NCBI GenBank assembly: GCA_947472645.1
Contig: CANJBQ010000002.1
Coordinates: 1-64,000, forward strand
Length of the DNA: 64,000 nt
Reading direction: 5' to 3'
Source: Burkholderiaceae bacterium
Lineage (GTDB): Bacteria; Pseudomonadota; Gammaproteobacteria; Burkholderiales; Burkholderiaceae
In this document: piece after piece, positions 26,702 through 35,030 of the stretch
How the letters are laid out: every line of letters starts with the position of its first letter
Position numbering within the stretch: position 1 is the stretch's first letter
The notes under the pieces: generated by a model
Seen by the model: only the letters and a program-made list of their open reading frames with translations
What the model was told of the DNA's origin: nothing
Database searches by the model: none
Translations under genes and position numbers: made by a program

Positions 26702-27288
26702 TATGGACGCATCATAGCTAAAGGTGAAACACCAATGAGCCACTGATGTAATCCAAAGAGAAAAGCAAGCCATGCAATTACTCCGATAACGATAGCGATG
26801 AGGGTTGCCTTTAAGCTAATGACTGGAGTTTCTTTGGCGAGGTTTGGACGGTTTCTGGCGGATCGAAAATCAAGTACCGCCCAGATCAGGAAAGACCCAA
26901 ATAAGATCAAGTCGATAAGGGCTCCATTAGCGAGTAAGTGAGCCAAGGCCCAGACTTTCACACCCAAAATCATCGGGTGTTTTAGTTTTAGACGTATGGC
27001 GTTATTGTTTTGTGCGCTGCTGGCGAGAAGAATGAAAGTAAAAAGATTAAGCAACACGGCAAGGTGTGTCAAAAAAATAGGTGGCTGCCAAATGGTAATG
27101 GTGTTTTGTCTGGCTTGACCATAGCCAATGACCAGAAGAATAAATCCAAATAAGGAGATAGTGGTATACAGCCCTTTCCATTTTTTTTCACCCAATTGAT
27201 TAATCATTCTGGTGCGCCAAGGTTCGGCGAAGATGCGCACTGAGTGACTACCTAAAAATATAATGATTCCGATGATAAAAATAATCAT
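26701..27288 (-). CDS. nnrU: NnrU family membrane protein
   Basis: 195 residues with about six hydrophobic spans. Family features include SHSVRIFAEPWRTRMINQLG at the N-terminus, KHPMILGVKVWALAHLLANG, and FGSFLIWAVLDF. NnrU was first named in denitrifiers, where it affects nitric oxide/nitrite metabolism. Relatives (e.g. NnrU/isoprenylcysteine-type methyltransferase-like fold) also occur near carotenoid and chlorophyll genes. Either link would fit this window (nirK at 6 kb, PGC around it). Coupled to the small lipoprotein downstream. Confidence 0.85.
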   Translation of the reverse strand: MIIFIIGIIIFLGSHSVRIFAEPWRTRMINQLGEKKWKGLYTTISLFGFILLVIGYGQARQNTITIWQPPIFLTHLAVLLNLFTFILLASSAQNNNAIRLKLKHPMILGVKVWALAHLLANGALIDLILFGSFLIWAVLDFRSARNRPNLAKETPVISLKATLIAIVIGVIAWLAFLFGLHQWLIGVSPLAMMRP

Positions 27289-27490
27289 TCAACACTCCTA
27301 AATTTATAGTTTGATTTTATAGAGGTATTGCCTGATACGCTATTCAATAGATTGAATGCTAGACCATTTATGGAGGGATGAATCAAACAGGATGTTTCTT
27401 TAGATGAAGAATACGTTGATTATTTAGTCACTCTTGGTTAACTGCTGGTAATCATCTTGTACGATGTATAGTGATTCATTCTACTTTATT

Positions 27491-27533
27491 AACAATAAAG
27501 ACCATTTCATAGCGCGTAATGGTCTTTATTGTT
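27491..27533 (-). terminator. Strong hairpin (16-bp perfect stem)
   Basis: AACAATAAAGACCATT and AATGGTCTTTATTGTT form a perfect 16-bp stem with an 11-nt loop, A/U-rich at both ends so it can act in both directions. It sits 25 nt past the stop of the 62-residue membrane protein gene (minus strand), separating the puc-side genes from nnrU. Confidence 0.75.
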
Positions 27534-27558
27534 TGAGTCAGCTAACGCAATGGCGATA

Positions 27559-27747
27559 CTATTTTTTCTTGAGAGGGTTCTGAACCAACATGCCAGCAAT
27601 CAGGACACCGAAAAATATCGCAGCAATCCACATACCAAAAGTGCCTAAGGACCCAACCGGCATTAATAAACGAAATAGAACAGCAGCAATAACACCAACA
27701 ATGGCTAAGCCTATATATTGATTAATGTTTAAGTGCCCAAAATTCAT
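27559..27747 (-). CDS. Small two-span membrane protein
   Basis: 62 residues from the ATG at 27747, chosen because AAGGGGG lies 5 nt upstream. A longer reading (27774) lacks such a site. Two hydrophobic helices (about 11-28 and 36-53), then the basic tail NPLKKK. It looks like a GlsB/YeaQ-type or similar small membrane protein, without a decisive motif. It is the last gene before the strong terminator, downstream of pucC. Confidence 0.6.
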   Translation of the reverse strand: MNFGHLNINQYIGLAIVGVIAAVLFRLLMPVGSLGTFGMWIAAIFFGVLIAGMLVQNPLKKK

Positions 27748-27819
27748 ATGTACCCCCTTAATTAATTTAAGCAAATGATATCAATTTCAACAATCAATAC
27801 CCCTGTTTATCTCTACCCA

Positions 27820-27915
27820 TTACTTCTTTGGCGTTTTGTCTTTGTTAAAATAATTTGCAAGCATAAAAAATACCACCAAGAACCATATCATGAGAAATAG
27901 TTGGTAAGTTTTCAA
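27820..27915 (-). CDS. Small single-span membrane protein downstream of pucC
   Basis: 31 residues, TTG start with AGGAG 7 nt upstream, beginning MKTYQLFLMIWFLVVFFMLA and ending with NYFNKDKTPKK: one transmembrane helix with a basic C-terminal tail (positive side in the cytoplasm, N-out C-in, if the inside-positive rule holds). It is 85 nt past pucC on the same strand. No family recognised; the length is like single-span antenna accessory peptides, but it lacks the His ligand of LH alpha or beta chains. Confidence 0.5.
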   Translation of the reverse strand: MKTYQLFLMIWFLVVFFMLANYFNKDKTPKK

Positions 27916-27999
27916 TTCTGTTCTCCTAAGTGAATAAATATAAATAAATCATACTTTAAAACTGGCACTATTTTTTTAAATCTTAAGACTATTTTAAAA

Positions 28000-29388
28000 C
28001 TAAATCTTAAATAATTGAAAGTTATTACGATCTTTTATGAGAGGTAACATGGCGATAATTGTCATAATTAGTAGGCATATTTCGACAATGTAAACTGTTC
28101 TGTAGCCCGCTAAAGAAGAGTTGGTTTGATGAGCAACCAGATCTCTAATGATGCCTCCTAAAGTAATTGCTATCCCGGCGGCTGAGGCTTGAACAGCACC
28201 CCATGCGCCGAGTGCTAAACCACTTTGACCGTTAGGTGCGAGGTTCATCGTTGCCGTTAATGTACCATGCCCAAATAGGCCAGCCCCAAAGCCAATTAAA
28301 AGGGTGCCTAAGGCAAATAAAATTGGTTCGCCAATCTGACCGGAGATAATGACGGCTAAAAATGCTGGAATCCCGATTAAAGCACCAATGCTGGACATTT
28401 TAAAAGGATCTGCTCCCTTGCTAAGAACATGAGAAGCCCAAGCAAAACCAAGCAGACCTCCGCCAGCGAGTGCAGCGGTGAGACTCGTGGTTTGTGCAAC
28501 GGTTAGCTTGAGAATATCGCCGCCATAGGGCTCTAGCAAAATATCCTCCATCGAAAAAGCCATTGTGCCAATACCAACCGCAATCAAACGACGCGTTGCA
28601 TAATTGCCTTCCAAGAAAGCATCCCAAGACTCTTTGAATGTTTTTTCTTTTGGTGGAGCTGGATATAAATGAGCAGGTTTTCTAGCTTCTTGTTTCCAAA
28701 GCGCAATCACATTTAAAATAATGGTAGCAACGGCGGCACCTTGAACAACTTGGATCAATCGACCAGGGCTAAAGTCACTTAAAAGATTGCCGAAAATGAC
28801 AGCACTTAGAATCATCCCAATTAACAACATGACATACATGAGTCCAACGACTTTAGGTTGAGATTCTGGAGGCACTAAATCATTGGCAAGAGCCAAGCCA
28901 ACAGTTTGTGTTGTATGAAGTCCTGCGCCAACAAACAAAAAAGCAATACCGGCGCCAAGTTGACCCACCCACTGCGGAGCATTGCTTGATTGACCTGCTC
29001 CAGATAAAACTAAGAGTGCGAAGGGCATCATTGCAAAGCCCCCAAACTGAACTAAAGTTCCCATCCAAATATAGGGGACTCTTTTCCAGCCAAGTGCTGA
29101 TCGATGGGTGTCAGATCGAAAGCCAATGACCGCTCTAAATGGAGCAAAGATGAGCGGGATTGAAATCATCAGGGAAACTAGAGAGGCTGGCACCTTCAGT
29201 TCCACAATTAAAACTCGATTTAAAGTGCCAATTAGCATGACCAAAGCCATACCAACTGACACCTGAAAAAGCGATAAGCGAAGTAAGCGTGTTAACGGGA
29301 CATCTGGCGTTGCGGCATCTGCAAAAGGCAAAAAACGCGTTCCAAACCTAGACCAATTACTCATTAATTTTTGGCTAATTGATGTCAT
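28000..29388 (-). CDS. pucC: PucC, LH2 assembly/BChl-delivery MFS protein
   Basis: 462 residues, 12 hydrophobic spans, of the PucC/LhaA/BCH2 subfamily. RLSLFQVSVGMALVMLIGTL, FAPFRAVIGFRSDTHRSALG and KRVPYIWMGTLVQFGG match this family specifically and not general MFS carriers. PucC is needed for LH2 (B800-850) assembly. It follows pucBA (pucA stop to pucC start 88 nt), with a strong hairpin between, so the operon is pucBA-pucC. Usually under PpsR control with pucBA. Confidence 0.92.
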   Translation of the reverse strand: MTSISQKLMSNWSRFGTRFLPFADAATPDVPLTRLLRLSLFQVSVGMALVMLIGTLNRVLIVELKVPASLVSLMISIPLIFAPFRAVIGFRSDTHRSALGWKRVPYIWMGTLVQFGGFAMMPFALLVLSGAGQSSNAPQWVGQLGAGIAFLFVGAGLHTTQTVGLALANDLVPPESQPKVVGLMYVMLLIGMILSAVIFGNLLSDFSPGRLIQVVQGAAVATIILNVIALWKQEARKPAHLYPAPPKEKTFKESWDAFLEGNYATRRLIAVGIGTMAFSMEDILLEPYGGDILKLTVAQTTSLTAALAGGGLLGFAWASHVLSKGADPFKMSSIGALIGIPAFLAVIISGQIGEPILFALGTLLIGFGAGLFGHGTLTATMNLAPNGQSGLALGAWGAVQASAAGIAITLGGIIRDLVAHQTNSSLAGYRTVYIVEICLLIMTIIAMLPLIKDRNNFQLFKI

Positions 29389-29427
29389 TAAGCTATTTTT
29401 ATAATTTTATAATTCTTCGAAGTTGAG

Positions 29428-29462
29428 GAACAAATCAGGATGAGGATCATCCTGATTTGTTC
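29428..29462 (-). terminator. Intercistronic hairpin between pucA and pucC
   Basis: GAACAAATCAGGATGA is followed by GGA and its exact reverse complement, a 16-bp perfect stem with a 3-nt loop. No U-run follows on the minus strand, so it would mostly protect the 3' end of pucBA mRNA and lower pucC expression rather than end transcription. Confidence 0.75.
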
Positions 29463-29476
29463 TTTCAAGCCATTCG

Positions 29477-29656
29477 CTACTTCGACGCTTCTTTTGCAAT
29501 AGCAGCAGGAGCATTTCCATTTAAAAAAGCTTTAACCCAAGTGGTATTTTGAACTAATTGCAGATGAACATTGAATGAACCAAATGCCACAGCAGCAATA
29601 ATGATTGGAATACCAACAGAAGGTTTAACTACGCACCACAATTTTCCGTAAATCAT
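29477..29656 (-). CDS. pucA: LH2 alpha polypeptide
   Basis: 59 residues, read directly. MIYGKLWCVVKPSVGIPII, then a helix with His31 (FNVHLQL), the BChl a (B850) ligand, and TTWVKAFLNG, which matches the NTTWxxAFxxG pattern after the helix in LH2 alpha. Ribosome binding site AAGGGA upstream. It lies 15 nt after pucB in the order pucB-pucA. The residue pattern after His (no Tyr-Trp/Tyr-Tyr at the +13/+14 sites; TTW sits there) suggests a B850/B820-type variation that spectra would resolve. Confidence 0.92.
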   Translation of the reverse strand: MIYGKLWCVVKPSVGIPIIIAAVAFGSFNVHLQLVQNTTWVKAFLNGNAPAAIAKEASK

Positions 29657-29671
29657 GATATTTCCCTTCTG

Positions 29672-29824
29672 TTATTTGAGCCAAGGTGAATAAATATAAG
29701 CCAGTAAGTGAGCTAAAGCAGCAATTAAACCAAAGAACTGTGTTCCTTGAATTAAGTGTCTGTGGATCTCCTCTGACTCTGCCTCAGTTAGGCCCGTCGG
29801 CCAAACTTTATTTGGATCTGACAT
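29672..29824 (-). CDS. pucB: LH2 beta polypeptide
   Basis: 50 residues from the ATG at 29824 (AAAGGAG 8 nt upstream; a longer reading from 29869 lacks this). It has VWPTGLTEAESEEIHRHLIQ, the N-terminal domain, then helix FFGLIAALAHLLAYIYSPWL. The His in ALAHLLA is the B850 ligand; SPW ends the helix as in other LH2 beta chains. The gene is first in the puc operon; two tandem TGT-N12-ACA boxes lie about 100-140 nt upstream. Confidence 0.92.
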   Translation of the reverse strand: MSDPNKVWPTGLTEAESEEIHRHLIQGTQFFGLIAALAHLLAYIYSPWLK

Positions 29825-29922
29825 TGTGATATCTCCTTTTGAAAGATCTTTTTCGTGCAAAGCCCGCACGTGGGCTATTCATGATTAAAAAATAATGATG
29901 ACAATCTTTAATCAATCCTATT

Positions 29923-29966
29923 TGTAATTTAAATTAGACACATGAATATGTCAATAAATAGTTACA
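29923..29966. promoter_or_regulatory. Tandem PpsR/CrtJ boxes upstream of pucB
   Basis: Two perfect TGT-N12-ACA sites: 29923-29940 (TGTAATTTAAATTAGACA) and 29949-29966 (TGTCAATAAATAGTTACA), separated by 8 bp, the classical spacing for cooperative CrtJ/PpsR binding. They should repress pucBAC under aerobic/high-light conditions. The PpsR gene is in the same window. Confidence 0.75.
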
Positions 29967-30255
29967 TCATTGATATTTTATGTTTAAATTATTTAAGTCT
30001 TTGATTTAAATATGTATTTTTAATTTTTTTTAAAAATACAACACTTTTATAGAAAATAAAATATGGATTTTAGGCGGACTTAAATCATTTTTTATACGTA
30101 TACGCTCATAAAGTTAAAAAACTAGAGTTTTACGCGTAAAAATTTATTTAGTGTTTTGAAACCCATATATCCATGAAGATATGGAGGGTGAAGGAAGGTC
30201 ATACAGATCTTTGTTGTATGACCTTATTTTAGAGGTGCACAAATGAAGGAATATG
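29967..30255. other. Remaining puc upstream region
   Basis: AT-rich, no ORF. A 14-bp perfect palindrome (TTTTACGCGTAAAA, 30128-30141), which could be an operator, lies between the pucB side and the divergent-end hairpin. A hairpin 30195-30225 (AAGGTCATACA / TGTATGACCTT, 11-bp stem) sits just downstream of the neighbouring minus-strand gene and probably marks its 3' end. A TTTACGC core recurs near bchF (59690). Confidence 0.4.
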
Positions 30256-30705
30256 TTATTGATGAGCCTTCAAATAAACCATAATCCCTGAGACAATAAA
30301 AAGAATAGCCCAGAACTTCAACTGGTGCTTAGCTAAAAATCGAATCGACATTTCTTCCCACATTAAATAAAAAGGTTCTTCTTTTTTCTGCATTGGAATT
30401 GAATTGCCGGATTTAATTTCTAAATTGTGTGACCAATCTTTCATGCTGGCATTTAAAAATTCTTGGGGGAGTGGGTCTGAAGAAGAGATGTTTAGTTGCA
30501 TTTGTAATTCTTTAATTTTTGTATTAGATGCTTCTAATGCCATTTCTAAGGTGATAGCACGATGAATTAAAAGGTAAGTTGCATTGGGTTGAGTTTCTAT
30601 AGATTCTTTTATATATTTATTGGCTAAAGGATCAATAAATTTAAATCTAGTTTGATTTAAGGATCTTAGAAACCCCATGAGTGTAAAACTTTCGTTGTCT
30701 GTCAT
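30256..30705 (-). CDS. Hypothetical protein with C-terminal membrane anchor
   Basis: 149 residues; soluble N-terminal part (1-125) and one hydrophobic segment at 128-146 (FWAILFIVSGIMVYLKAHQ), i.e. tail-anchored. Helical stretches, including a possible coiled coil (ITLEMALEASNTKIKELQMQ). No signal peptide and no family recognised. It is next to another membrane protein gene, 37 nt away, on the same strand, and lies upstream of the puc promoter region. Confidence 0.55.
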   Translation of the reverse strand: MTDNESFTLMGFLRSLNQTRFKFIDPLANKYIKESIETQPNATYLLIHRAITLEMALEASNTKIKELQMQLNISSSDPLPQEFLNASMKDWSHNLEIKSGNSIPMQKKEEPFYLMWEEMSIRFLAKHQLKFWAILFIVSGIMVYLKAHQ

Positions 30706-30742
30706 ATATGTCTTTATAAGGAATTAAAAAATTGGTCAGTGT

Positions 30743-31216
30743 TTAAAAATAAAATTTTGCTCGCATAGCATGATGAAATTTGTGGGATACACGTAACATT
30801 AGCAATAAGATGGGTAAAAATAAAAATAGTAATAAGGTTGGGCTAAAGTATCCCCCTAAACCAATATTAATAATAATGAAAATTGCTGCAAGATTGCTAT
30901 AAAGAAAGTTAGTCGATTTAATAAAACAGAGCCCGATATTAATTTCACCGATAGTCAGTATCCAAGCAATAGGCAATGAGAATGGGATAGCAAAAACGGA
31001 TAAGTAGGTATGACCAATTGAATTAGGTGGGATTTCTAAAAGCCGTTCCATGAACATTTCTTTTAGCGTATTCGTAAACAAAACTCCAATAAAGATTTTA
31101 AATATGCCAGCTAATAAAAAATACCAGCCATAAAGCTTACTCATTAGATGAACCAGCTCTATAAAAATTTCATCTCTTTGCATTAATCTAAAATTTATAT
31201 GTTTTGGAAAAATCAT
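30743..31216 (-). CDS. Four-span membrane protein, DoxX-like in size
   Basis: 157 residues with four hydrophobic segments (about 32-50, 73-90, 103-120, 122-140). An internal ATG (residue 12) could also be the start. The pattern, SKLYGWYFLLAGIFKIFIG at the first helix, is reminiscent of DoxX/MauE-type quinone-related proteins, but I cannot see a decisive motif. Forms a pair with the tail-anchored gene downstream (37-nt gap). Confidence 0.5.
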   Translation of the reverse strand: MIFPKHINFRLMQRDEIFIELVHLMSKLYGWYFLLAGIFKIFIGVLFTNTLKEMFMERLLEIPPNSIGHTYLSVFAIPFSLPIAWILTIGEINIGLCFIKSTNFLYSNLAAIFIIINIGLGGYFSPTLLLFLFLPILLLMLRVSHKFHHAMRAKFYF

Positions 31217-31353
31217 AAGATCCTAATGCACATGGAGTAGAAAGATGCCATAAAATTATAATTTAATATACTGACAATGTAATACTATTATTGAATATCA
31301 GTATATTCCCTAGATATTAAATCTATTGTTCTAAACTTTACAAGAGAATTTCA

Positions 31354-31752
31354 ATGCAGCCATATCTTTTTACTTTTTTTGTAGTGTTGTTGACAGTCCT
31401 TTTAATGATTGGTCTCACACTTAATGTTGGTAGGGCAAGAGCAATATATCAAATAAGAGCTCCCGCTACATCAGGACATGATTTATTTGAGAGGGCATTT
31501 CGTGTACAACAAAATACTCTTGAAAGTGTAATCATGTTTTTACCGGCCCTATGTTTGTATGCTTTTTTGATTGGGGATAAGGGTGCTGGTATCGCTGGTA
31601 GTATTTGGATTATTGGAAGACTGTGGTACGCCGTCGCTTACCAGCGTGAACCAGCTCAGAGAGGAATCGGATTTATGATTTCTTTTCTGATGGTTATAGG
31701 TTTATGGATTGGTGCTGCCTATGGTTTATTTCTTCTTTACTTTAAAGTTTAA
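31354..31752 (+). CDS. MAPEG family membrane protein
   Basis: 132 residues, four hydrophobic helices. FERAFRVQQNTLESVIMFLP matches the conserved MAPEG motif (RaqrnaxENxxxF-like), with Glu and Asn/Gln in the second helix, and GRLWYAVAYQREPAQRGIGF the third-helix R-xx-Y-xxxY pattern. MAPEG proteins include microsomal glutathione transferases. It ends one base before the hemC stop (convergent); a specific role here is unknown. Confidence 0.85.
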   Translation: MQPYLFTFFVVLLTVLLMIGLTLNVGRARAIYQIRAPATSGHDLFERAFRVQQNTLESVIMFLPALCLYAFLIGDKGAGIAGSIWIIGRLWYAVAYQREPAQRGIGFMISFLMVIGLWIGAAYGLFLLYFKV

Positions 31753-32709
31753 TTATTTAGTTTTAGGTAAGTTTTGTATGAGGTCTGCAGCACCTTGTTT
31801 CAATAAATCTTGAGCAAGCAAGAGGCCTAAGGCCTCAGCCTCAGGTACGCTTTTTACAGAAGCCTCTCCCTGCGTTCTACAAATTTTCTGACCATCGACA
31901 CTCGCCACAAAAGAGTTTAAATGGATGTGGTCATTTGCCCAGACCGCGTGAGCAGCTAAAGGAACCTCACAGGAGCCCCCTAACTGACGTGAGATCATTC
32001 GTTCGGCAGACACCTCAAATAATGTGGGTAAATCATTTAAGGGTTTAAGCCATTCTTTCATGTTTGGCTGGTGAGAAAGAGTTTCAATACCAAGGGCACC
32101 TTGACCAGCGGCAGGGGTGTACCTATCCAAAGGTAGAAAAGCTCGAATACGATGTTCTAGCCCAAGACGTTTTAAACCTGCTGCAGCTAGAATAATTGCT
32201 TGGTATTGACCTTTATCCAGTTTGCCTAAGCGTGTATCTAAATTGCCGCGTAAAGGTTCAATCACCAGATGCGGAAAGTGGGCTTTCAAAATCGATTCAC
32301 GTCTAAGGCTTGAGGTGCCGATTACAGCGCCTTTTGGTAAATCCTCTAAACGATGAAAATCATTCGACACGAAAGCATCTCTAGAATCTTCCCGCGCCAT
32401 GACACAAGCAAGTTCAAAGCCATTTGGCATCACCATTGGCACATCTTTGAGAGAATGAACGGCTAAATCTGCGCGACCTTCTTGCATCGCAGTTTCTAGT
32501 TCTTTAACAAATAGTCCTTTGCCTCCAATCTTAGAAAGTGCTTTATCTAAAATTTGATCACCGATCGTAGTCATTCCTAAAATCTGTACATCACATGCTG
32601 GGTAAAGTTTTTTTAAACAATTTCTGACATGCTCCGCTTGCCACATCGCTAAGCGACTTTCACGAGAGGCGATAACAAGACGGGTTGGAGGAAGGATAGG
32701 AGCACTCAT
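31753..32709 (-). CDS. hemC: Hydroxymethylbilane synthase (porphobilinogen deaminase)
   Basis: 318 residues. [21 protein letters not shown]-terminus, [15 protein letters not shown] with conserved Asp/Lys-Asp catalytic region, and [14 protein letters not shown], whose Cys holds the dipyrromethane cofactor. It assembles four porphobilinogen into hydroxymethylbilane. It overlaps hemE by 4 nt (hemE-hemC operon), giving a dedicated tetrapyrrole supply inside the PGC. Confidence 0.95.
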   Translation of the reverse strand: MSAPILPPTRLVIASRESRLAMWQAEHVRNCLKKLYPACDVQILGMTTIGDQILDKALSKIGGKGLFVKELETAMQEGRADLAVHSLKDVPMVMPNGFELACVMAREDSRDAFVSNDFHRLEDLPKGAVIGTSSLRRESILKAHFPHLVIEPLRGNLDTRLGKLDKGQYQAIILAAAGLKRLGLEHRIRAFLPLDRYTPAAGQGALGIETLSHQPNMKEWLKPLNDLPTLFEVSAERMISRQLGGSCEVPLAAHAVWANDHIHLNSFVASVDGQKICRTQGEASVKSVPEAEALGLLLAQDLLKQGAADLIQNLPKTK

Positions 32710-33815
32710 TGGTGTAATCTAACTTGAGTAGATGCCGTACGGACTGCCTCGATTAAGGTTTGAACATTTTCAGGAGGTGTTGCTAGATTGATTCCATGTC
32801 CCAAATTAAAGATATGGCCTTGCAGTGGATTGTTATTAGCAATTTTCGCCTCTGCTAGATTCAACATACTATCGTGAACTCTTTTCTCTATTTCTTTTGG
32901 ATTGGCTAAAAGAATCAGCGGATCTAAATTACCCTGAATAGCTAAGTTTTTCCCTGTGTTGCTTAAGGTTTCTCTTGCTACTTTCAGATCAATAGTCCAG
33001 TCTAGTCCGATGACATCGGCATTGGATGTCGACATTGCATGAAGCCAACCGCTACCACCTTTCGTAAAGAGTATGATGGGTACGGACTCATATTTTTTTA
33101 CAGATTTAATCTCTTTGATGATGCGAGACATTGGCTCTAATGAATATTTCAAATAATCTTGAGTACTTAGCATTCCTCCCCAAGTATCAAATATCATGAC
33201 AGCCTCTACCCCAGCTTCGATTTGAAGTTCAAGGTATTGCGTCACTGATTTAATATTGATATCTAAAATTCTTTGTAAAAGATCAGGGCGGTTATAAAGC
33301 ATTTTTTTGGTATTGATAAAATCTTTAGAACCACTTCCTTCAATCATGTAACAGGCCAGTGTCCAAGGACTTCCAGAAAAGCCAATCAGGGGTACACGTT
33401 GTTGACCGTTACGTAGTAATGATTTTTTAATCGTCTTGACAGCATTGAAAACATAGTCGAGTTTGGCCATATCGGCTTCTACAAGATTTTTGACAGCAGT
33501 TTCTGTATTCAGGGGATGCGAGAATTGAGGGCCCTCACCATTGACAAAGCTGAGCCCTAAACCCATTGCATCTGGGATGGTTAAGATATCTGAAAATAGA
33601 ATTGCCGCGTCTAAGTCATAGCGATCTAGCGGTTGAAGAGTTACTTCCGCGGCATAATCCGGATTTGTAGCCAGACCCATAAAGTTGCCAGCTTTTGCTC
33701 TGGTTTTTTGATATTCGGGTAAATATCTTCCGGCTTGTCTCATTAGCCAGACAGGACTTCTATCGGTTTGCTCGTATCTACAGGCGCGCAAAAAAAGATC
33801 GTTTTCTATGGTCAT
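32706..33815 (-). CDS. hemE: Uroporphyrinogen decarboxylase
   Basis: 369 residues. [16 protein letters not shown] and [15 protein letters not shown] are the two signatures of the family, with the catalytic Asp in the latter, and [20 protein letters not shown] follows. It decarboxylates uroporphyrinogen III to coproporphyrinogen III. ATG start with a weak upstream site; first gene of the hemEC pair. No perfect TGT-N12-ACA box is found upstream, unlike the other PGC operons. Confidence 0.95.
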   Translation of the reverse strand: MTIENDLFLRACRYEQTDRSPVWLMRQAGRYLPEYQKTRAKAGNFMGLATNPDYAAEVTLQPLDRYDLDAAILFSDILTIPDAMGLGLSFVNGEGPQFSHPLNTETAVKNLVEADMAKLDYVFNAVKTIKKSLLRNGQQRVPLIGFSGSPWTLACYMIEGSGSKDFINTKKMLYNRPDLLQRILDINIKSVTQYLELQIEAGVEAVMIFDTWGGMLSTQDYLKYSLEPMSRIIKEIKSVKKYESVPIILFTKGGSGWLHAMSTSNADVIGLDWTIDLKVARETLSNTGKNLAIQGNLDPLILLANPKEIEKRVHDSMLNLAEAKIANNNPLQGHIFNLGHGINLATPPENVQTLIEAVRTASTQVRLHQ

Positions 33816-33983
33816 ATTTATCTACACTATTCATTACAATTTTAGGAATTATTTCACACTTTAAGTGTAAATAAAAACCAAGAAATAATATGGTTTGTTA
33901 AAGAATTGTAGAGTTAAATGAATTTATAGGTAAAAACTTAATAAAGTTGAACCTATTGAAAGCCTTCGTAAAGTATTAAGATC

Positions 33984-34970
33984 TTAGATCTTTACATTCA
34001 GGATCTCTAGTTGACTAGCTAAATGTTGCAAGCCTTGCATGACAGAATAACGAGGTTTGTACTGTAATTGAAGTAATGATTTTTCTGTTGATAGCGTAAA
34101 TGTAAAGCCCGTTAGTCGCACGATTTCTCGTGTAATTGGCGGCAGTCCTTTTAAGGGAAGATATTTCCAGCCATTCTCAGTCAATCTAGCTAAGGCCCAA
34201 GCAAAATAGCAGGGAATCGATAAGGTAGGTATTGGGAAGCCACTGATACGAAGTCTTTGGCTCATGAATGACCGAAAACTGATTGGTTCTCCATCAGTAA
34301 TAAAAAAAGATTCTCCAAAGAGATCTGTAGTGAGTGCTTTCGATACGGCCTCATAAAGATTATCGATGTAGCAAGTAGAGTACAGATAATGACCTTGATT
34401 AAACCAGCCAAATTTACCATTTAATGCGGCTTGGCCAATTTGACGATCGATGATATCTCCTTTGCCCCAAATGAAAGCAGGCCTAAGAGCAATAGTTTTA
34501 AAGTTTTCAGTCGCGGCTTCTAGGACTAAAGCTTCGGCTAAAGCTTTAGATTTTATATAGGGAAGTTCAGGTCGATTCGTTAAGGGGAGAGACTCAGGTA
34601 TATTCATGAGATCTTGTCCTTGCTGCATCACGACAGACGCACAACTCAAAAAGATCAAGCGTTGAACGCCAGCTTGTTTGGCAGATTCCAATAATGTTTG
34701 TGTGACGGACACGTTATTTTGATAAAAGTTTTCCGCGGTACTCCAAGTACTCACAAGCGCTGCACAGTGAATCACTGTATCTACACCGCTCAGTTCATAC
34801 AATATTTCTTGGTGATTAAGAAGATTAACATGAGAGAATTTTCTTCCAAAATCAGGGGTTGCTTCTGAATTGCTACGGGCGTGCCCGATCACCTCGTGTC
34901 CTTGCTGGATGAGAAAATCCATCAGACTTTTGCCAACGAATCCTGATGTACCTGTTAGAAATATTTTCAT
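33984..34970 (-). CDS. NAD-dependent epimerase/dehydratase (extended SDR)
   Basis: 328 residues. GTSGFVGKSLMDFL is the Rossmann loop (GxxGxxG variant), YIKSKALAE carries Tyr and Lys, and IALRPAFIWGKGD is the family core. It resembles 3-beta-hydroxysteroid dehydrogenase-like SDRs. The final ~40 residues contain LQYKPRYSVMQGLQHLASQL, typical of that group. Substrate unknown. It is divergent from an alpha/beta hydrolase gene, 60 nt apart. Confidence 0.8.
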   Translation of the reverse strand: MKIFLTGTSGFVGKSLMDFLIQQGHEVIGHARSNSEATPDFGRKFSHVNLLNHQEILYELSGVDTVIHCAALVSTWSTAENFYQNNVSVTQTLLESAKQAGVQRLIFLSCASVVMQQGQDLMNIPESLPLTNRPELPYIKSKALAEALVLEAATENFKTIALRPAFIWGKGDIIDRQIGQAALNGKFGWFNQGHYLYSTCYIDNLYEAVSKALTTDLFGESFFITDGEPISFRSFMSQRLRISGFPIPTLSIPCYFAWALARLTENGWKYLPLKGLPPITREIVRLTGFTFTLSTEKSLLQLQYKPRYSVMQGLQHLASQLEILNVKI

Positions 34971-35030
34971 TTTGAAGTATGCTTGTAATTCAATGAATAT
35001 AAACGAAAACCCAATATAGCTTTTTATCTG

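Noticed and set aside
33816..33983. PpsR box before hemE
   Set aside because: No TGT-N12-ACA in the region. CACTTTAAGTG is a short palindrome with no clear link to a known regulator.
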